Source: Ruminococcus flavefaciens (lineage in GTDB: Bacteria > Bacillota > Clostridia > Oscillospirales > Ruminococcaceae). Taken from it: a stretch of 59,001 bases of DNA. The notes under the pieces were generated by a model. The model saw only the letters and a list, made by a program, of their open reading frames with translations. It made no database searches and had not been told where the DNA came from. Every line of letters starts with the position of its first letter. Within the stretch, counting starts at the first letter, position 1. Shown piece after piece: positions 33,482 through 43,835 of this stretch. Where the stretch lies: the NCBI GenBank assembly GCA_902766595.1, contig CACXEJ010000111.1, positions 1 through 59,001 of the forward strand, written 5' to 3'. Both the position numbers and the translations under genes were made by a program.

Positions 33482-35799
33482 TATGCGTTCTTCTCCTTTG
33501 AAATCTCAACAGCGAGCTCTCCGTCCTTTGCCGATACAGCTAACTCTGCGATCTCGGAAGCTCTTTCGATAACGAGCTCGGCTATCTTATCCTCGACGTC
33601 CTGACGAATGACTCTGCGTATATCACGCGCACCGTAGGGCTTGCCGAAGGACTTCTCAGCTATCAGCTCAAGAGCCTCCTTGGTATATGTGAGAGTGATC
33701 TCCTTATCTGCGAGAGGCTCCTTCATCTCATCGAGCATAAGTGCAGCTATCTCAGCGAAGTCCTCCTTTGTGAGCTGGCGGAATACCACTATCTCGTCTA
33801 TACGGCTGATGAACTCAGGACGCAGAAACTCGCGGAGTCCCTTCATTGCCTTGTCCTTGGAGATCTCATCAACTGTACGGTTGAAGCCGACTCCGACGCT
33901 CTTATCGGTCGAACCGGCATTTGAAGTCATACAGATTATGGTGTTCTCGAAGTTTATAGTTCTGCCCTGAGCGTCGTCGATCTTGCCCTCGTCGAGTATC
34001 TGCATAAGGATATTCATAACGTCCGGGTGAGCTTTTTCGATCTCGTCGAAGAGTATTACCGAGTAGGGACGGCGGCGAACCTTTTCCGTGAGCTGACCTG
34101 CCTCGTCATATCCGACGTAGCCGGGAGGCGAGCCTATCATTCGCGCAACGGAGTGCTTTTCCATATATTCCGTCATATCGAGACGGATAAGCGGCTCGGG
34201 AGAGTCGAACATCTCGTCGGCAAGTGCCTTTACGAGCTCGGTCTTACCAACACCAGTAGGTCCTACGAATATGAACGAAGCCGGTCTGCGGCGCTTGTTC
34301 AGGCGGACTCTCGTGCGCTTGATAGCTCTTGCAAGAACTCCAACAGCTTCGTCCTGACCGAGAACGCGCTTTTTGAGAGCACCCTCGAGCTTCGCTATCT
34401 TGAGGAACTCTGTCTCGGCTATCTTGCTTGCCGGGATACCCGTCCAGAGCTCGACTACCTTTGTGATATCCTCGTCTGTGACCTGAACATTCTCAGCCTT
34501 TTCCTTCAGCTTTTCGGCGTCCTCACGGGAATGTATGAGCTTGCTCTTGACCTCGGCGAGTGCCTGATAATCGGGCTCCTGCTGCTCGGAGATGTCCTTT
34601 TCCATATCCTCGAGCACCTTTATCTCCTTGGTGAGCTTTGCGTACTCAGCAATTTCGGGCGAGCGTATGCAGGCTCTTGCGCAGCCCTCGTCGAGGAGAT
34701 CTATCGCCTTGTCGGGGAGAAATCTGTCCGTGATGTATCTCTCGGAGAGCTCCGCACAGGCTCTTACGAGGTAGTCCGAAATGTGTACCTTGTGATAATT
34801 CTCATAGTATTTCTTGATGCCGAGAAGGACGTTCACCGTATCCTCGATAGTCGGCTCTGTGACCGTTACCGGCTGGAAACGTCTTTCGAGAGCGGAGTCC
34901 TTTTCGATGTATTTTCTGTATTCACCGAAGGTCGTTGCACCGATGACCTGCACCTCTCCCCTTGAAAGGGCAGGCTTGAGGATATTGGCAGCGTTCATCG
35001 AACCCTCGGAGTCTCCTGCACCGACAAGGTTATGCACCTCGTCGATGAAGAGTATGATATTGCCCTCGCGCTTCACCTCGTCAACGAGTCCCTTTACACG
35101 GCTCTCGAACTGTCCGCGGAACTGTGTTCCGGCAACGAGTGCAGTGAGGTCGAGCAGATAGAGCTTCTTGTCGGCAAGATTGAACGGCACATCGCCCTCG
35201 CTGATACGCTGAGCGATACCCTCTGCGATAGCAGTCTTACCTACGCCGGGCTCACCTATGAGACAGGGATTGTTCTTTGTCCTGCGCGAGAGTATCTGAA
35301 CGACTCTTGCGATTTCCTTGTCTCTGCCGATGATACGGTCGAGCTCGCCGTCCGCAGCCTTCTGTGACAGATTAGTGCAGTAGCTTCCAAGGAATTTGAG
35401 TTCCTTCTGCTTCTTTTCCTTGTTTCTGCCGAAGAGACCTTTTTTCTCGGGCTTTTTGGCTTCACCGCGGTCCTTGGTCTCCTTCGGCTCACTTTCGCCG
35501 CTCTCCTCGGACTGCTCTTCGCCGTTTGCTGCACCGAACATATTCGATATGAAGTCCGGCATAAGACCGCTTCCGCCCATTTCAAACGAGTCGCCGTCGA
35601 GCATACCCATCATCTGGTCTGAGAGCTGCTCGATCTCCTCGTCCGTGATGCCGAGGCGGTCCATATATTCAGCTACCTGAGGGATATTGTTCTTTCGCGC
35701 ACAAGCGAGACAAAGTCCCTCATTCTTTTTTTCATTGCCCTGTACAGAGGTAATGAATACCACCGCGGGACGCTTTTTGCATTTACTGCACATTATCAT
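33481..35799 (-). CDS. Clp-family ATPase (ClpE-like) with N-terminal zinc finger
   Basis: This 772-residue unfoldase has an N-terminal four-Cys finger (CSKC at about 4-7 and CLAC at about 29-32), an acidic and then Lys-rich linker (about 95-135), AAA domain 1 (Walker [10 protein letters not shown]), a middle coiled coil (about 390-445) and AAA domain 2 (GPTGVGKTE). The ClpP-docking tripeptide is present in VGVGFN. The zinc finger in place of the usual double Clp_N repeat is the ClpE layout. It should feed misfolded proteins to ClpP. Of the nested starts, ATG 35799 is best spaced from GGAGG (10 nt). No CtsR box was seen upstream. Confidence 0.9.
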   Translation of the reverse strand: MIMCSKCKKRPAVVFITSVQGNEKKNEGLCLACARKNNIPQVAEYMDRLGITDEEIEQLSDQMMGMLDGDSFEMGGSGLMPDFISNMFGAANGEEQSEESGESEPKETKDRGEAKKPEKKGLFGRNKEKKQKELKFLGSYCTNLSQKAADGELDRIIGRDKEIARVVQILSRRTKNNPCLIGEPGVGKTAIAEGIAQRISEGDVPFNLADKKLYLLDLTALVAGTQFRGQFESRVKGLVDEVKREGNIILFIDEVHNLVGAGDSEGSMNAANILKPALSRGEVQVIGATTFGEYRKYIEKDSALERRFQPVTVTEPTIEDTVNVLLGIKKYYENYHKVHISDYLVRACAELSERYITDRFLPDKAIDLLDEGCARACIRSPEIAEYAKLTKEIKVLEDMEKDISEQQEPDYQALAEVKSKLIHSREDAEKLKEKAENVQVTDEDITKVVELWTGIPASKIAETEFLKIAKLEGALKKRVLGQDEAVGVLARAIKRTRVRLNKRRRPASFIFVGPTGVGKTELVKALADEMFDSPEPLIRLDMTEYMEKHSVARMIGSPPGYVGYDEAGQLTEKVRRRPYSVILFDEIEKAHPDVMNILMQILDEGKIDDAQGRTINFENTIICMTSNAGSTDKSVGVGFNRTVDEISKDKAMKGLREFLRPEFISRIDEIVVFRQLTKEDFAEIAALMLDEMKEPLADKEITLTYTKEALELIAEKSFGKPYGARDIRRVIRQDVEDKIAELVIERASEIAELAVSAKDGELAVEISKEKNA

Positions 35800-35859
35800 C
35801 AGGCTGTTTCCTCCTGTTATGTTATTTTGCCTTTTTGGGAGCACGCTGCTCCTGATCCT

Positions 35860-36762
35860 TTACATATTGTCTGCAACATAATTATACAGATATTTGAAAA
35901 TATATGTCTGATCTACTGCTTTAAAATTGAAGAAAAGCATTTCGTCGCTGCCGAGAAGTACAAATAATCTCACCGCGACTGCTGCTGCAAAACACAGTAC
36001 AAAGCCCTTCGGGATACCTATGAGTGCTCCTCCGACGTGTGCGGGAAGAGTCATTGCGTGATAGCCGTTTCCGAGCATAGTATGTGTCAGATAGAGTGCT
36101 ATTGCCAGAAGCAGTACAAACAGGATAATGAACGTCAGGAGTCTCGTTATTCTGTTATAGGGCTCCTGCGTGTATTCATCCGCTATCTTCTTTGCGGCAG
36201 GAGTTTTTGACTCCTTATCAATAAGAAGCGGTATGATGTTGTTGAACTTATCCGGATGCTCGCGGACCTGCTTTGCCGCATACTCCGAAGCGTACTTGTT
36301 CATATCCGCCGCAACTATCTTCTTCATTATCTGAGCATAGCCCTCGTGGAGCTTGTCATAGAATTTCTGCGGATCCTCTTCGACTTTCTTTCCTTTTTTA
36401 GTGTTGACATACTTGAATATCTCATCGTCGTAGCTCTTATTGCCGTTATAGATGAGATCGAGCTTTTTTTTGTCAACCTTAACGCCATATTCAAGCCCTT
36501 CGATATACGAGCCTACCTCAGCGGTAAACTTTGTTTCACCGAGAGTATTTTCGAGTTTTTTCACATTACTGTCCTTGATCGTACTGCCCGCAAGTGCGCT
36601 TGATATGCCTGCACTGACAGATACTGCTATACCTGCCGCGAGTATATAAGCCACAAATGTGGTAATTGCGTTCATAGCGCCTTTTCTTCCGGAAACAAAC
36701 ATACATACAAGAACAACAGCAGCAACGATTATATCATAGAACCACCAGAATTGAGTGCCCAT
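35860..36762 (-). CDS. CvpA-like membrane protein
   Basis: The 300-residue protein has two N-terminal spans (about 8-25 and 30-55), a charged extracytoplasmic or cytoplasmic middle (60-205) and two C-terminal spans (about 207-230, 243-270) with the Gly-rich GGALIGIPKGFVLCF segment typical of CvpA. CvpA proteins are tied to envelope integrity, but their activity is unresolved. The middle is longer than in Escherichia coli CvpA (about 160 residues in all). It lies between the DUF5711 and ClpE-like genes; a tiny 15-codon frame overlaps its start (TAATG). Confidence 0.7.
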   Translation of the reverse strand: MGTQFWWFYDIIVAAVVLVCMFVSGRKGAMNAITTFVAYILAAGIAVSVSAGISSALAGSTIKDSNVKKLENTLGETKFTAEVGSYIEGLEYGVKVDKKKLDLIYNGNKSYDDEIFKYVNTKKGKKVEEDPQKFYDKLHEGYAQIMKKIVAADMNKYASEYAAKQVREHPDKFNNIIPLLIDKESKTPAAKKIADEYTQEPYNRITRLLTFIILFVLLLAIALYLTHTMLGNGYHAMTLPAHVGGALIGIPKGFVLCFAAAVAVRLFVLLGSDEMLFFNFKAVDQTYIFKYLYNYVADNM

Positions 36763-36818
36763 TAACGATCACCAGCCTTTTCCATTTCATTTTTCATTTC
36801 ATTTTTCATTTTTTATCT

Positions 36819-37994
36819 TTATGTATCGTAATCAATACGGTCTATCCTGTTATATCCCTTCAGGAATATGTGATTGTCACTTCTTACAAAACCTGTATAG
36901 GAGTCGTTAACGCTCGCCGTCGAACGCAGCTTTCCGTTGAAATCGTAAGTGTAGACTCCGTCCTGACACAGGATATAAGCCAGTCCCTTGAATACCGACA
37001 CGTCCACTGCCGCAGTATTCAGCGGTATCAGCAGCGGTTCGGCGTCATTCCCTGAGAACAGCACCGCCGTGTACTTCCTTGAGTCGTCATTGTTCACAGC
37101 GACCGCAGACTTTCCGCTTATGCTCGCAGCCGCCGCAAGCTCGCCGTCATACTTGTAGTACGAGCTGATCTGTCCGCTCCTGTTGACATAGCCGCAGGAG
37201 TCAAGACCATAGACAAAAGCCCCCTCTGAAGAACCAAACACCTCAAGTCCGAGAGTATTTATACCCGGAGAGGTCCAGTCCTCCTCTTTCTTGCTGAAAT
37301 CTATCTTCTGAACGGTAGTTATATGATCTCCGTTTTCAGCCTTTATGTACGTCACCATACAGCCGGAGCTCTTGTCGATAAAGCTGATATCGCTTACCGG
37401 ATCCATACACTTTCTCTCGTATATCTGACTTCCCTTGCGGTCGTATACGGTTATCTTGCAGCTGTAATTCTTCTGCGTCGTAACTACCGCCGTAAAGCCG
37501 TCCGAGCTAAGCCTTGCGAACAGGATATTCTCCTCAAACTCCTTGCTGTAAAATACCTCGTCCTCGTCCTCTACGGAAAAGCTGTTTCCGCCGCTCTCAT
37601 AGACCAGCGCTTTTCCGTTAGCCACCCTCAGGACCGAATTGAGGTACGGATGCTGTCGCTTTTTCAGCATCGTTCCGTTTGTGTCATAAATGTAAAGATA
37701 AGTGTCGCTCAGAACCATTACCCTCTTGACGGTGTATCTCATCTGATAATCCGTTCCGGCTGAAAGCTCTATCGGGAAATTGCCCGTTGCGAGCTGTCCG
37801 GTGTTTACGATGGTCTTGTACTGCTTGCCTATTCCGCGCAGCTTCGGATACCATGTGTCGCGCGTGAAGTACAGCCCCACCGTTATTACCGCCAGCAGTA
37901 TTATCACCAGCAGCTTTATCAGCTTTTTCCGCCTCTGTTTACGGTTTTTGAGCTCAACTATGTCCTCGGCGTCAATTACCGCCACCTTATCCAT
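36819..37994 (-). CDS. DUF5711 membrane-anchored beta-propeller protein
   Basis: The 391-residue protein has a basic cytoplasmic N-terminus (KNRKQRRKKL), one span at about 28-45 and a long beta-rich outer domain (60-391) with repeats of the propeller kind (RVMVLSDTYLYIYDTNG, FTAVVTTQKNYSCKITVYD). I recognise the DUF5711 family; its function is unknown. The ATG at 37994 directly abuts AAAGGAG, so translation may really begin at GTG 37985, nine bases further on. It is followed by the CvpA-like gene. Confidence 0.75.
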   Translation of the reverse strand: MDKVAVIDAEDIVELKNRKQRRKKLIKLLVIILLAVITVGLYFTRDTWYPKLRGIGKQYKTIVNTGQLATGNFPIELSAGTDYQMRYTVKRVMVLSDTYLYIYDTNGTMLKKRQHPYLNSVLRVANGKALVYESGGNSFSVEDEDEVFYSKEFEENILFARLSSDGFTAVVTTQKNYSCKITVYDRKGSQIYERKCMDPVSDISFIDKSSGCMVTYIKAENGDHITTVQKIDFSKKEEDWTSPGINTLGLEVFGSSEGAFVYGLDSCGYVNRSGQISSYYKYDGELAAAASISGKSAVAVNNDDSRKYTAVLFSGNDAEPLLIPLNTAAVDVSVFKGLAYILCQDGVYTYDFNGKLRSTASVNDSYTGFVRSDNHIFLKGYNRIDRIDYDT

Positions 37995-38064
37995 CTCCTT
38001 TGTTCTGTTTCTTTCGATACCATTGCTGTGATACTTATGCCAAATAAATGTGGTGATTACTGAG

Positions 38065-38116
38065 GGAAACCCTTTTGAAAAGGGGTTCGGGGAAGAACCT
38101 TTCCTCAGAAAGGTTT
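38065..38116. repeat. double-hairpin intergenic repeat
   Basis: Two adjacent hairpins, AAACCCTTTTGAAAAGGGGTT and AACCTTTCCTCAGAAAGGTT, are separated by CGGGGAAG, with CCCCG returning afterwards. The sequence type (GAGGGAAACCC start) differs from the GTAG family and has no T-tract. It lies between truA and the DUF5711 gene. Confidence 0.55.
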
Positions 38117-38175
38117 GCCCCGATAACTACCGTATTTACTTCGGTATAAGCATTATATCAATGGTTAAAATACGA

Positions 38176-38937
38176 TCACGGATCTGCGAACATTTCCTCT
38201 TCTGAGTAGAAGACTCTGTTGAGGTAGAGTCCGTGAGCCATAGCAGTTCTGCCGGCGCGGAGACGATCCTTCGCAGCAAGTATCGCCGGAATGTCGTCCG
38301 GGGAAATATTTCCCTCGTTCACGTCGATAAGAGTGCCGACCATTATCCTAATCATATTATACAGAAATCCGTTGCCTTTTACAAGCATAAAAACCGAATC
38401 TCCACTATTTTCTATCCTGAACGAATAGACGTGCCTCACCGATGACTTTTCACCTGTGTTGTCGGCAGAGAACGAAGAAAAATCATACTCACCGACGAAA
38501 TACTTTGCCGCTTCTCTGACCTTATCAAGGTGAAAAGGTCTGCGGTAGTGGTACATAAGGTCTGTCGCAAACGGGTTTTTCGACTCGCTGCAATGCATTT
38601 TGTAGACGTATTCCTTGCCCACGCAGTCAAAGCGCGCGTGGAAATCCTCGGGAACGTCCTCACAGCTCAGCACCGAAATATCGTCCGGGAGCTCGCCGTT
38701 CACACCGCGGACAAAGCCGCGGCAGTTTATCCGGCTGTCAGTTTTCACATTGAAGCAGTAGTTATTGGCGTGAACTCCGGTATCCGTTCTTGAACAGCCG
38801 CAGATAGTCACCGGCTGGTTCAGCACCTTTGAGACGTGCCGCTCGACGACCTCCTGCACCGTCAGAGCATTGGTCTGCCGCTGGAATCCGTGGTACTTAG
38901 TCCCCCTGTACGCTATCATCACTTTGAGATTTCTCAT
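38176..38937 (-). CDS. truA: tRNA pseudouridine synthase A
   Basis: This 253-residue enzyme isomerises uridines 38-40 in the tRNA anticodon arm. The catalytic Asp is in CSRTDTGVHANNYCFNV (about 48-64), with AYRGTKYHGFQRQ at the N-terminus and MVKGNGFLYNMIRIMVGTL-type residues near 195-210. The start at 38937 has GGAGGAAAACG immediately upstream. It overlaps the 3' end of the YfhO gene by 41 nt, so the ribosome-binding site lies inside that gene's coding sequence. Confidence 0.95.
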   Translation of the reverse strand: MRNLKVMIAYRGTKYHGFQRQTNALTVQEVVERHVSKVLNQPVTICGCSRTDTGVHANNYCFNVKTDSRINCRGFVRGVNGELPDDISVLSCEDVPEDFHARFDCVGKEYVYKMHCSESKNPFATDLMYHYRRPFHLDKVREAAKYFVGEYDFSSFSADNTGEKSSVRHVYSFRIENSGDSVFMLVKGNGFLYNMIRIMVGTLIDVNEGNISPDDIPAILAAKDRLRAGRTAMAHGLYLNRVFYSEEEMFADP

Positions 38938-41900
38938 CGTTTTCCTCCGGTGAAGTTTCTTCCGTGTCGTCTGTATTAACGTCATCGGAGCTCTCAGTGT
39001 CAGCTGCGGGAACTGCTTCCGTCTCCTCTGTCACATTTTCGGCTTTTTCCTCGGCACTGACCGCTTCCGGAGCTTTTTCGCCCTCGTCATCGGCAGGCTT
39101 TGGCTTTTCAGCCTCCTCTATCTCCTGATTGTATATCTCACCGACTGTGATCTGTCCCTCTTCAATAGAGAACTCCACAGGCTCGTCAGGCTGATCGCCT
39201 GCCTCCGCCTTGCCGCCGCTGAGCGGAGCAGCCGGCTTCTTCTTTCTGCGTTTTCTCTCAAACCACATAATACCGCCGGTAACTGTAAGAGCGGCAATAC
39301 TGATTATAACGCCGGGTACAAAGCCCTCGGGGTAATACTCAAGCCTGATAGTGTGTTCGCCTGCTGAGACCTCTGCGCCCAGCATAGCGTCGAGAACACG
39401 GAACGTATCGACCTTTTCATCGTCAACATATACCGTCCATCCCTTTTCGTACGGAACTGAAAGATAGAGGACTCCGGCTTCCTTAGCGCTTATCGTACCC
39501 TCGATCTTGCGGTCGCTGAACGATGTGACCTTGAGTTGCTCGTCAGAGAGCTCCTTGAACTGCTCCTCGAAGGTCTCCTGATTGAGCGCATACACCATCA
39601 TTTTGTAGTTGCCTGATTTGTGGTCTTCCTTAGGTCTGATTGTGACTGTCGAATTTGTGCCTTCTCTGCCGCTTCCCATCGGGAATACCAATGCGTACTG
39701 CTTGATGAGGTCGCCGCTGTCAACGGTAACGCCGTCGCAGCGTATATCAAGATAGTCGCAGCAGTTTCCGGTAGAGTCGGCATAGCCGTAGAGATGCTTG
39801 CCCTCTGTATGTTCAAAGGTATATGTAGTCTCGCCGGTATCGGCATTCTCATTTGAGAGCTTGTAGGTATAGTTGCCGAAGCCGTTCTTTGTAACGTCCA
39901 TATTCTTGTAATCGACGACTGAAACTACCTGAGGTTCAAAGCAGTCCTTGTCGATGCCTGATGCAGCCTTCATAATTTCGCTCTGGTATTCGAGCGGACA
40001 GGTCGCACCTGAGTCCGGCACGTTGAGTATCTGCTTGTCCATCATATAGCCGAGCGAGATCGGATATCTGCTGGAATAGATGTAGCTTCCGCCGGCATCA
40101 GCCATATAGTCCATAGCATATCCTTCGGTCATCATAGTCGATGAACGGCTGATGAGGTATCTGAGGTCAAAGAGCGTGCTGACAACAGGAGTGTTGGTCC
40201 TGTAATAGAAGCGGTTTCCGGCTTCGGAAGCGTAGAGGCCGAGTCTCTTGCAGAGCCTTGTTACGGAAACGTTTGCCGCAGATGAGAACTGCGATACTCC
40301 GTAATAGCCATAGAGTGCGCTGTCGTTGAGCGTATAGTTGTCGATCATTTCTATACGGTAGAAGTCGTCCTCGTCAGTCTCCTTGACTGTGGAGAGAAGC
40401 GACTCTATCTCGTCATAGTGCGAGGGATAGCTGCTGTAATCGCTGCCGCCGACGGTCTTTACACCTATCTTGGCATTGCTCACGAATTCGCTGAACACCG
40501 CTACCGCCAGTGCCAGACTCATAAGCGTATTGCGGACACGCACGTTTCTGAACGGGAATACCTTTATCGCAAGGAATATTGCCCAGTAAGCACCCGTGAT
40601 TATGATCGAGCTCTTTACCGCGCCCTTGAAACCGAATTCGCTGCCCTTTACGAGGTAAGTCACATAAAAGACGAAGAACGGTCCCGTGAGCATAAGTATG
40701 AGCTGGTATATCTTCACGCCTCTCGAAAGTATGATGTCGTAGGCGCGGTAAGCCATCGTGGCAAGTATAAAACTGAAAATGAATGCGAAACGATAGGGTA
40801 TCTGGTTCGTGAAGTGGCAGCCGTGCCATACATAGTTGAGCTGGCGCATATTGCAGCTCAGTCCGATGAAGAAGAGCATTCCCGATGCGAGGATCTTTTC
40901 GCGTATCTTTATGCCGCGCGAGAAAAGGAACACGCCTATCAGGAGTATACACAGCATACCGCAGGCGAAGTTCGGAAGTCCCTCTACCTTGGTAGGCTCA
41001 TTGTAGGAGATGGTGTTGGAGACTATGGTCTTCCACCTGTGATAGTACCTCTTGTCCTCCTTGAAGATATCCAGTATCTTTCTCAGCATAGAACGGTCAT
41101 CGGCACTGTAAGTGGTCTGTAATCCGTAGTAAGCCGGGAGCGTTATGAAAAGGCTCAGGCACACGCCGAGAAGTGCGGAGCGCACCATAAGGTATAAGCT
41201 GTAAAGCCAGCCCTTGACGCTCTTGAATTCGATTATGCCTGATGAGAAGAACATCAGTATTGAGAAGAGACAGGTGAAGTAGCCGATATAGTAGTTTGAT
41301 ATGAGGGAGAGTGCAAGTGCGAAGGTATAGGTCTTCCACCTGCCCTCACGGCATATCTTCACTATGCCGAGCATTACCAGCGGGAACAGTGCTATCGTAT
41401 CGAACCACATAGCGTTCCAGTAGTAGCCGAGAGTGAACGCGCTCAGCGAGTACATCACTGAGAATATGCAGGTCGAGAAATCGTTGCGATTGAAGGTGTA
41501 CCTGAGGAACCTCTGGAAGAAGCCTCCGGCAAAGCCTATTTTCAGTATCAGTATGACCGTGAATGCGTGACGGATATTGTTCTCATCAAAGAATATGGCT
41601 ATCCAGTTCAGCGGACTCATCGCGTAATACGAGATCAGCGACAGGAAATTCGAGCCGAGACCGTTCTCCCACGAGAACATAAACGAACCGCCTGTCAGGA
41701 GCTTTTCCCTCACCACCCTGAAAAACGGGTAATACTGGTGCCAGCAGTCCACAACGAGCATCTGCTTCTTGCCGAATGGGTGCATACCGTAATTCACCAT
41801 TGCAAACGCCATTATTCCTGCCGAAACTGCGAACGAGATAAGGAAATACAGCAGTCCGTGCGTATACATCAGACGGTAGAACCTTGATCTCCTGAATTTT

Positions 41901-42085
41901 TCCATTTTCTTCTGGAGCTTTCTGCGCTGGACGTTCTGATTGACCGCCTTTGCAGTCCTCACGCCTGTTTTATATGCTTTTTCATCAGGTTCGGAGCCGC
42001 TCCCCGAAAAGACCTTCTCAACAGCGGTCTTGCCGCCTATTACACTCTTTTTAACACTGTTTTTATTTTTTTTTCTGTTACTCAT
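38897..42085 (-). CDS. YfhO-family large membrane protein
   Basis: The 1062-residue protein has a basic N-terminus, about 12-13 membrane spans (80-560), a large extracytoplasmic beta domain (570-935), another span (about 942-960) and a long acidic, Glu/Ala/Asp-rich tail (about 985-1062). The GMHPFGKKQMLVVDCWHQYYPFFR segment and GLGSNFLSLISYYAMSPLN are typical of YfhO, a GT-C-like family; in Bacillus YfhO acts in lipoteichoic acid glycosylation. The start at 42085 is used because the longer frame enters the ecfT gene. The Shine-Dalgarno site is weak (GAGAGATG). Confidence 0.85.
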   Translation of the reverse strand: MSNRKKNKNSVKKSVIGGKTAVEKVFSGSGSEPDEKAYKTGVRTAKAVNQNVQRRKLQKKMEKFRRSRFYRLMYTHGLLYFLISFAVSAGIMAFAMVNYGMHPFGKKQMLVVDCWHQYYPFFRVVREKLLTGGSFMFSWENGLGSNFLSLISYYAMSPLNWIAIFFDENNIRHAFTVILILKIGFAGGFFQRFLRYTFNRNDFSTCIFSVMYSLSAFTLGYYWNAMWFDTIALFPLVMLGIVKICREGRWKTYTFALALSLISNYYIGYFTCLFSILMFFSSGIIEFKSVKGWLYSLYLMVRSALLGVCLSLFITLPAYYGLQTTYSADDRSMLRKILDIFKEDKRYYHRWKTIVSNTISYNEPTKVEGLPNFACGMLCILLIGVFLFSRGIKIREKILASGMLFFIGLSCNMRQLNYVWHGCHFTNQIPYRFAFIFSFILATMAYRAYDIILSRGVKIYQLILMLTGPFFVFYVTYLVKGSEFGFKGAVKSSIIITGAYWAIFLAIKVFPFRNVRVRNTLMSLALAVAVFSEFVSNAKIGVKTVGGSDYSSYPSHYDEIESLLSTVKETDEDDFYRIEMIDNYTLNDSALYGYYGVSQFSSAANVSVTRLCKRLGLYASEAGNRFYYRTNTPVVSTLFDLRYLISRSSTMMTEGYAMDYMADAGGSYIYSSRYPISLGYMMDKQILNVPDSGATCPLEYQSEIMKAASGIDKDCFEPQVVSVVDYKNMDVTKNGFGNYTYKLSNENADTGETTYTFEHTEGKHLYGYADSTGNCCDYLDIRCDGVTVDSGDLIKQYALVFPMGSGREGTNSTVTIRPKEDHKSGNYKMMVYALNQETFEEQFKELSDEQLKVTSFSDRKIEGTISAKEAGVLYLSVPYEKGWTVYVDDEKVDTFRVLDAMLGAEVSAGEHTIRLEYYPEGFVPGVIISIAALTVTGGIMWFERKRRKKKPAAPLSGGKAEAGDQPDEPVEFSIEEGQITVGEIYNQEIEEAEKPKPADDEGEKAPEAVSAEEKAENVTEETEAVPAADTESSDDVNTDDTEETSPEENDEKSQSDDSVQGD

Positions 42086-42126
42086 TTTCACATCTCTCTT
42101 TTTAATTCTTATAATATATACAGGTC

Positions 42127-42930
42127 TCAGAATATCCTGCCGGCAGCTATGACCGCTGCAAGAAAAATTATCGTTACCGCCAGCGCGATATAGTCGCGCG
42201 GTGCGGACTTCATCTGCCGGAGCCTTGTCCGTCCCTCTCCGCCGTGGTAGCAGCGGCACTCCATAGCCGTCGCGAGCTCGTCTGCCCGTCTGAACGAGGA
42301 TATGAAGAGCGGAACAAGTATCGAAGCAAGGTTCCTTGCCCTCTGAGTGAAGCTGCCGCTGTCTATTTCAGCACCTCTCGCCTTCTGAGCGGAGATTATC
42401 TTGTCGGTCTCCTCGATGAGGGTGGGTATGAACCTCAGGGCTATCGACATCATCATCGCCAGCTCGTGTACGGGAAACCGCAGCTTTTTCAGCGGCGAGA
42501 GCAGTCTCTCTATCGCGTCCGTAAGCGTTATCGGCGACGTTGTGTATGTAAGTATAGAGCTACCCATAATGAGCAGAACTATGCGTATTATCATAAACAG
42601 ACTTATATCAAGTCCGGTATCAGTTATTTTCAGAGCCTTCCACTGCCACAGGACATCGCCTGATCTCACGAAAAGCAGGTTTATGACCGCCGTTATTATC
42701 AGGAACGGCATAAGCGGCTTTACGCTCTTCCAGTACATCTTCAGCGGTATGCCCGAGAGGAGCAGTGCAGTCACGGTATAGACCGCGCCGATGCCCAGAC
42801 AAACGGCATTTCCGCCGCTGAACAGCATTATTATGAAGAGCAGCGTTATCACCAGCTTAAAGCGCGGATCGAGTCTGTGGATAATGCTGCTGCCCGGAAA
42901 ATACTGTCCGATAGTAATATCCCTCAGCAA
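42127..42930 (-). CDS. ecfT: energy-coupling factor transporter transmembrane protein EcfT, TTG start
   Basis: The 267-residue protein carries the two coupling motifs of EcfT: SAQKARGAEIDSG (about 183-195) and TAMECRCYHGGEGR (about 225-238), which touch the paired ATPases. The N-terminus MLRDITIGQYFPGSS is typical. The start is TTG 42930, one base after the EcfA2 stop, with GGAAGGG 8 nt upstream. It provides the scaffold for vitamin or metal uptake with an S-component encoded elsewhere. Confidence 0.95.
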   Translation of the reverse strand: MLRDITIGQYFPGSSIIHRLDPRFKLVITLLFIIMLFSGGNAVCLGIGAVYTVTALLLSGIPLKMYWKSVKPLMPFLIITAVINLLFVRSGDVLWQWKALKITDTGLDISLFMIIRIVLLIMGSSILTYTTSPITLTDAIERLLSPLKKLRFPVHELAMMMSIALRFIPTLIEETDKIISAQKARGAEIDSGSFTQRARNLASILVPLFISSFRRADELATAMECRCYHGGEGRTRLRQMKSAPRDYIALAVTIIFLAAVIAAGRIF

Positions 42931-42931
42931 C

Positions 42932-43804
42932 TCACAGTCCCTTCCTTTCGCTCAGGCGGCTCAGGAGAAGCTCCCTCGCCCTTTCCACGGTAAAAACCTC
43001 TCTGCCGAAGTCAAAGCCGCGGCGTTTCAGCTCCATAAATACCTTTGTTATCTGCGGAACATCGAGTCCTATCTGCGTTATCTCCTCAGCCCTCGCAAAG
43101 ACCTTTTCGGTCTCGTCGAAGCAGAAGACCTTTCCCTCATTCATAACGAGTATGCGGTCTGAGAACGAAGCGATGTCCTCCATACTGTGCGAAACTATGA
43201 GGGTGGTGTTGCCTGTGCGGCGGTGATAGGCGCGGATATGGCTGAATATCAGCTCGCGTCCGGCAGGATCGAGTCCTGCGGCAGGCTCATCGAGAATGAG
43301 CACACGCGGCTCCATAGCCATAACTCCGGCAATTGCCACACGGCGCTTCTGACCGCCCGAAAGCTCAAACGGCGAGCGCTCGAGCAGCTCCTCCGGAAGT
43401 CCTATATCGTTTGCGGTCTCAAGGACTCGCCTCTTTATCTCAGCCTCGCTCAGCCCCATATTCTTGGGACCGAACGCGATGTCCTTATAAACTGTCTCCT
43501 CGAATATCTGGTATTCGGGATACTGAAAAACGAGTCCTACCCTGAACCTGACGTCCCTGATATTCTTTTTGTCCGCCCAGATGTCCTTTCCGTCGAGGAG
43601 CATTTTCCCTGACGTGGGCGCGAGCAGACCGTTGAAATGCTGTATAAGAGTGGACTTTCCGGAACCGGTATGTCCCATAACTCCTATCATCTCGCCCTCG
43701 TTTATCGTCAGCGAGACGTGATCGACAGCCGTTTTCTCAAAGGGAGTCCCGATGCTGTAAGTATAAGTAAGTTCCTGTGTTTCAAGTATTGCCAACTGCG
43801 GCAT
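42932..43804 (-). CDS. ecfA2: energy-coupling factor ATPase EcfA2
   Basis: This 290-residue ATPase has Walker A GHTGSGKST (about 41-49), the Q-loop FQYPEYQIFEETV, signature ELSGGQKRRVAIAG and Walker B RVLILDEPAAGLDP. The N-terminus TQELTYTYSIGTPFEKTA and C-terminal extension are those of EcfA2. The ATG 43804 lies very close to GAGGGAG; the in-frame TTG at 43795 is better spaced and may be the true start. The longer frame into the EcfA1 gene is rejected. It pairs with EcfA1. Confidence 0.93.
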   Translation of the reverse strand: MPQLAILETQELTYTYSIGTPFEKTAVDHVSLTINEGEMIGVMGHTGSGKSTLIQHFNGLLAPTSGKMLLDGKDIWADKKNIRDVRFRVGLVFQYPEYQIFEETVYKDIAFGPKNMGLSEAEIKRRVLETANDIGLPEELLERSPFELSGGQKRRVAIAGVMAMEPRVLILDEPAAGLDPAGRELIFSHIRAYHRRTGNTTLIVSHSMEDIASFSDRILVMNEGKVFCFDETEKVFARAEEITQIGLDVPQITKVFMELKRRGFDFGREVFTVERARELLLSRLSERKGL

Positions 43805-43835
43805 CTCCCTCTGAATGATTATTGCTGTGCAGACC

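Noticed and set aside
34027-34965. 312-codon plus-strand frame opposite the ClpE-like gene
   Set aside because: It is an antisense shadow of conserved AAA domains, with no start signals.
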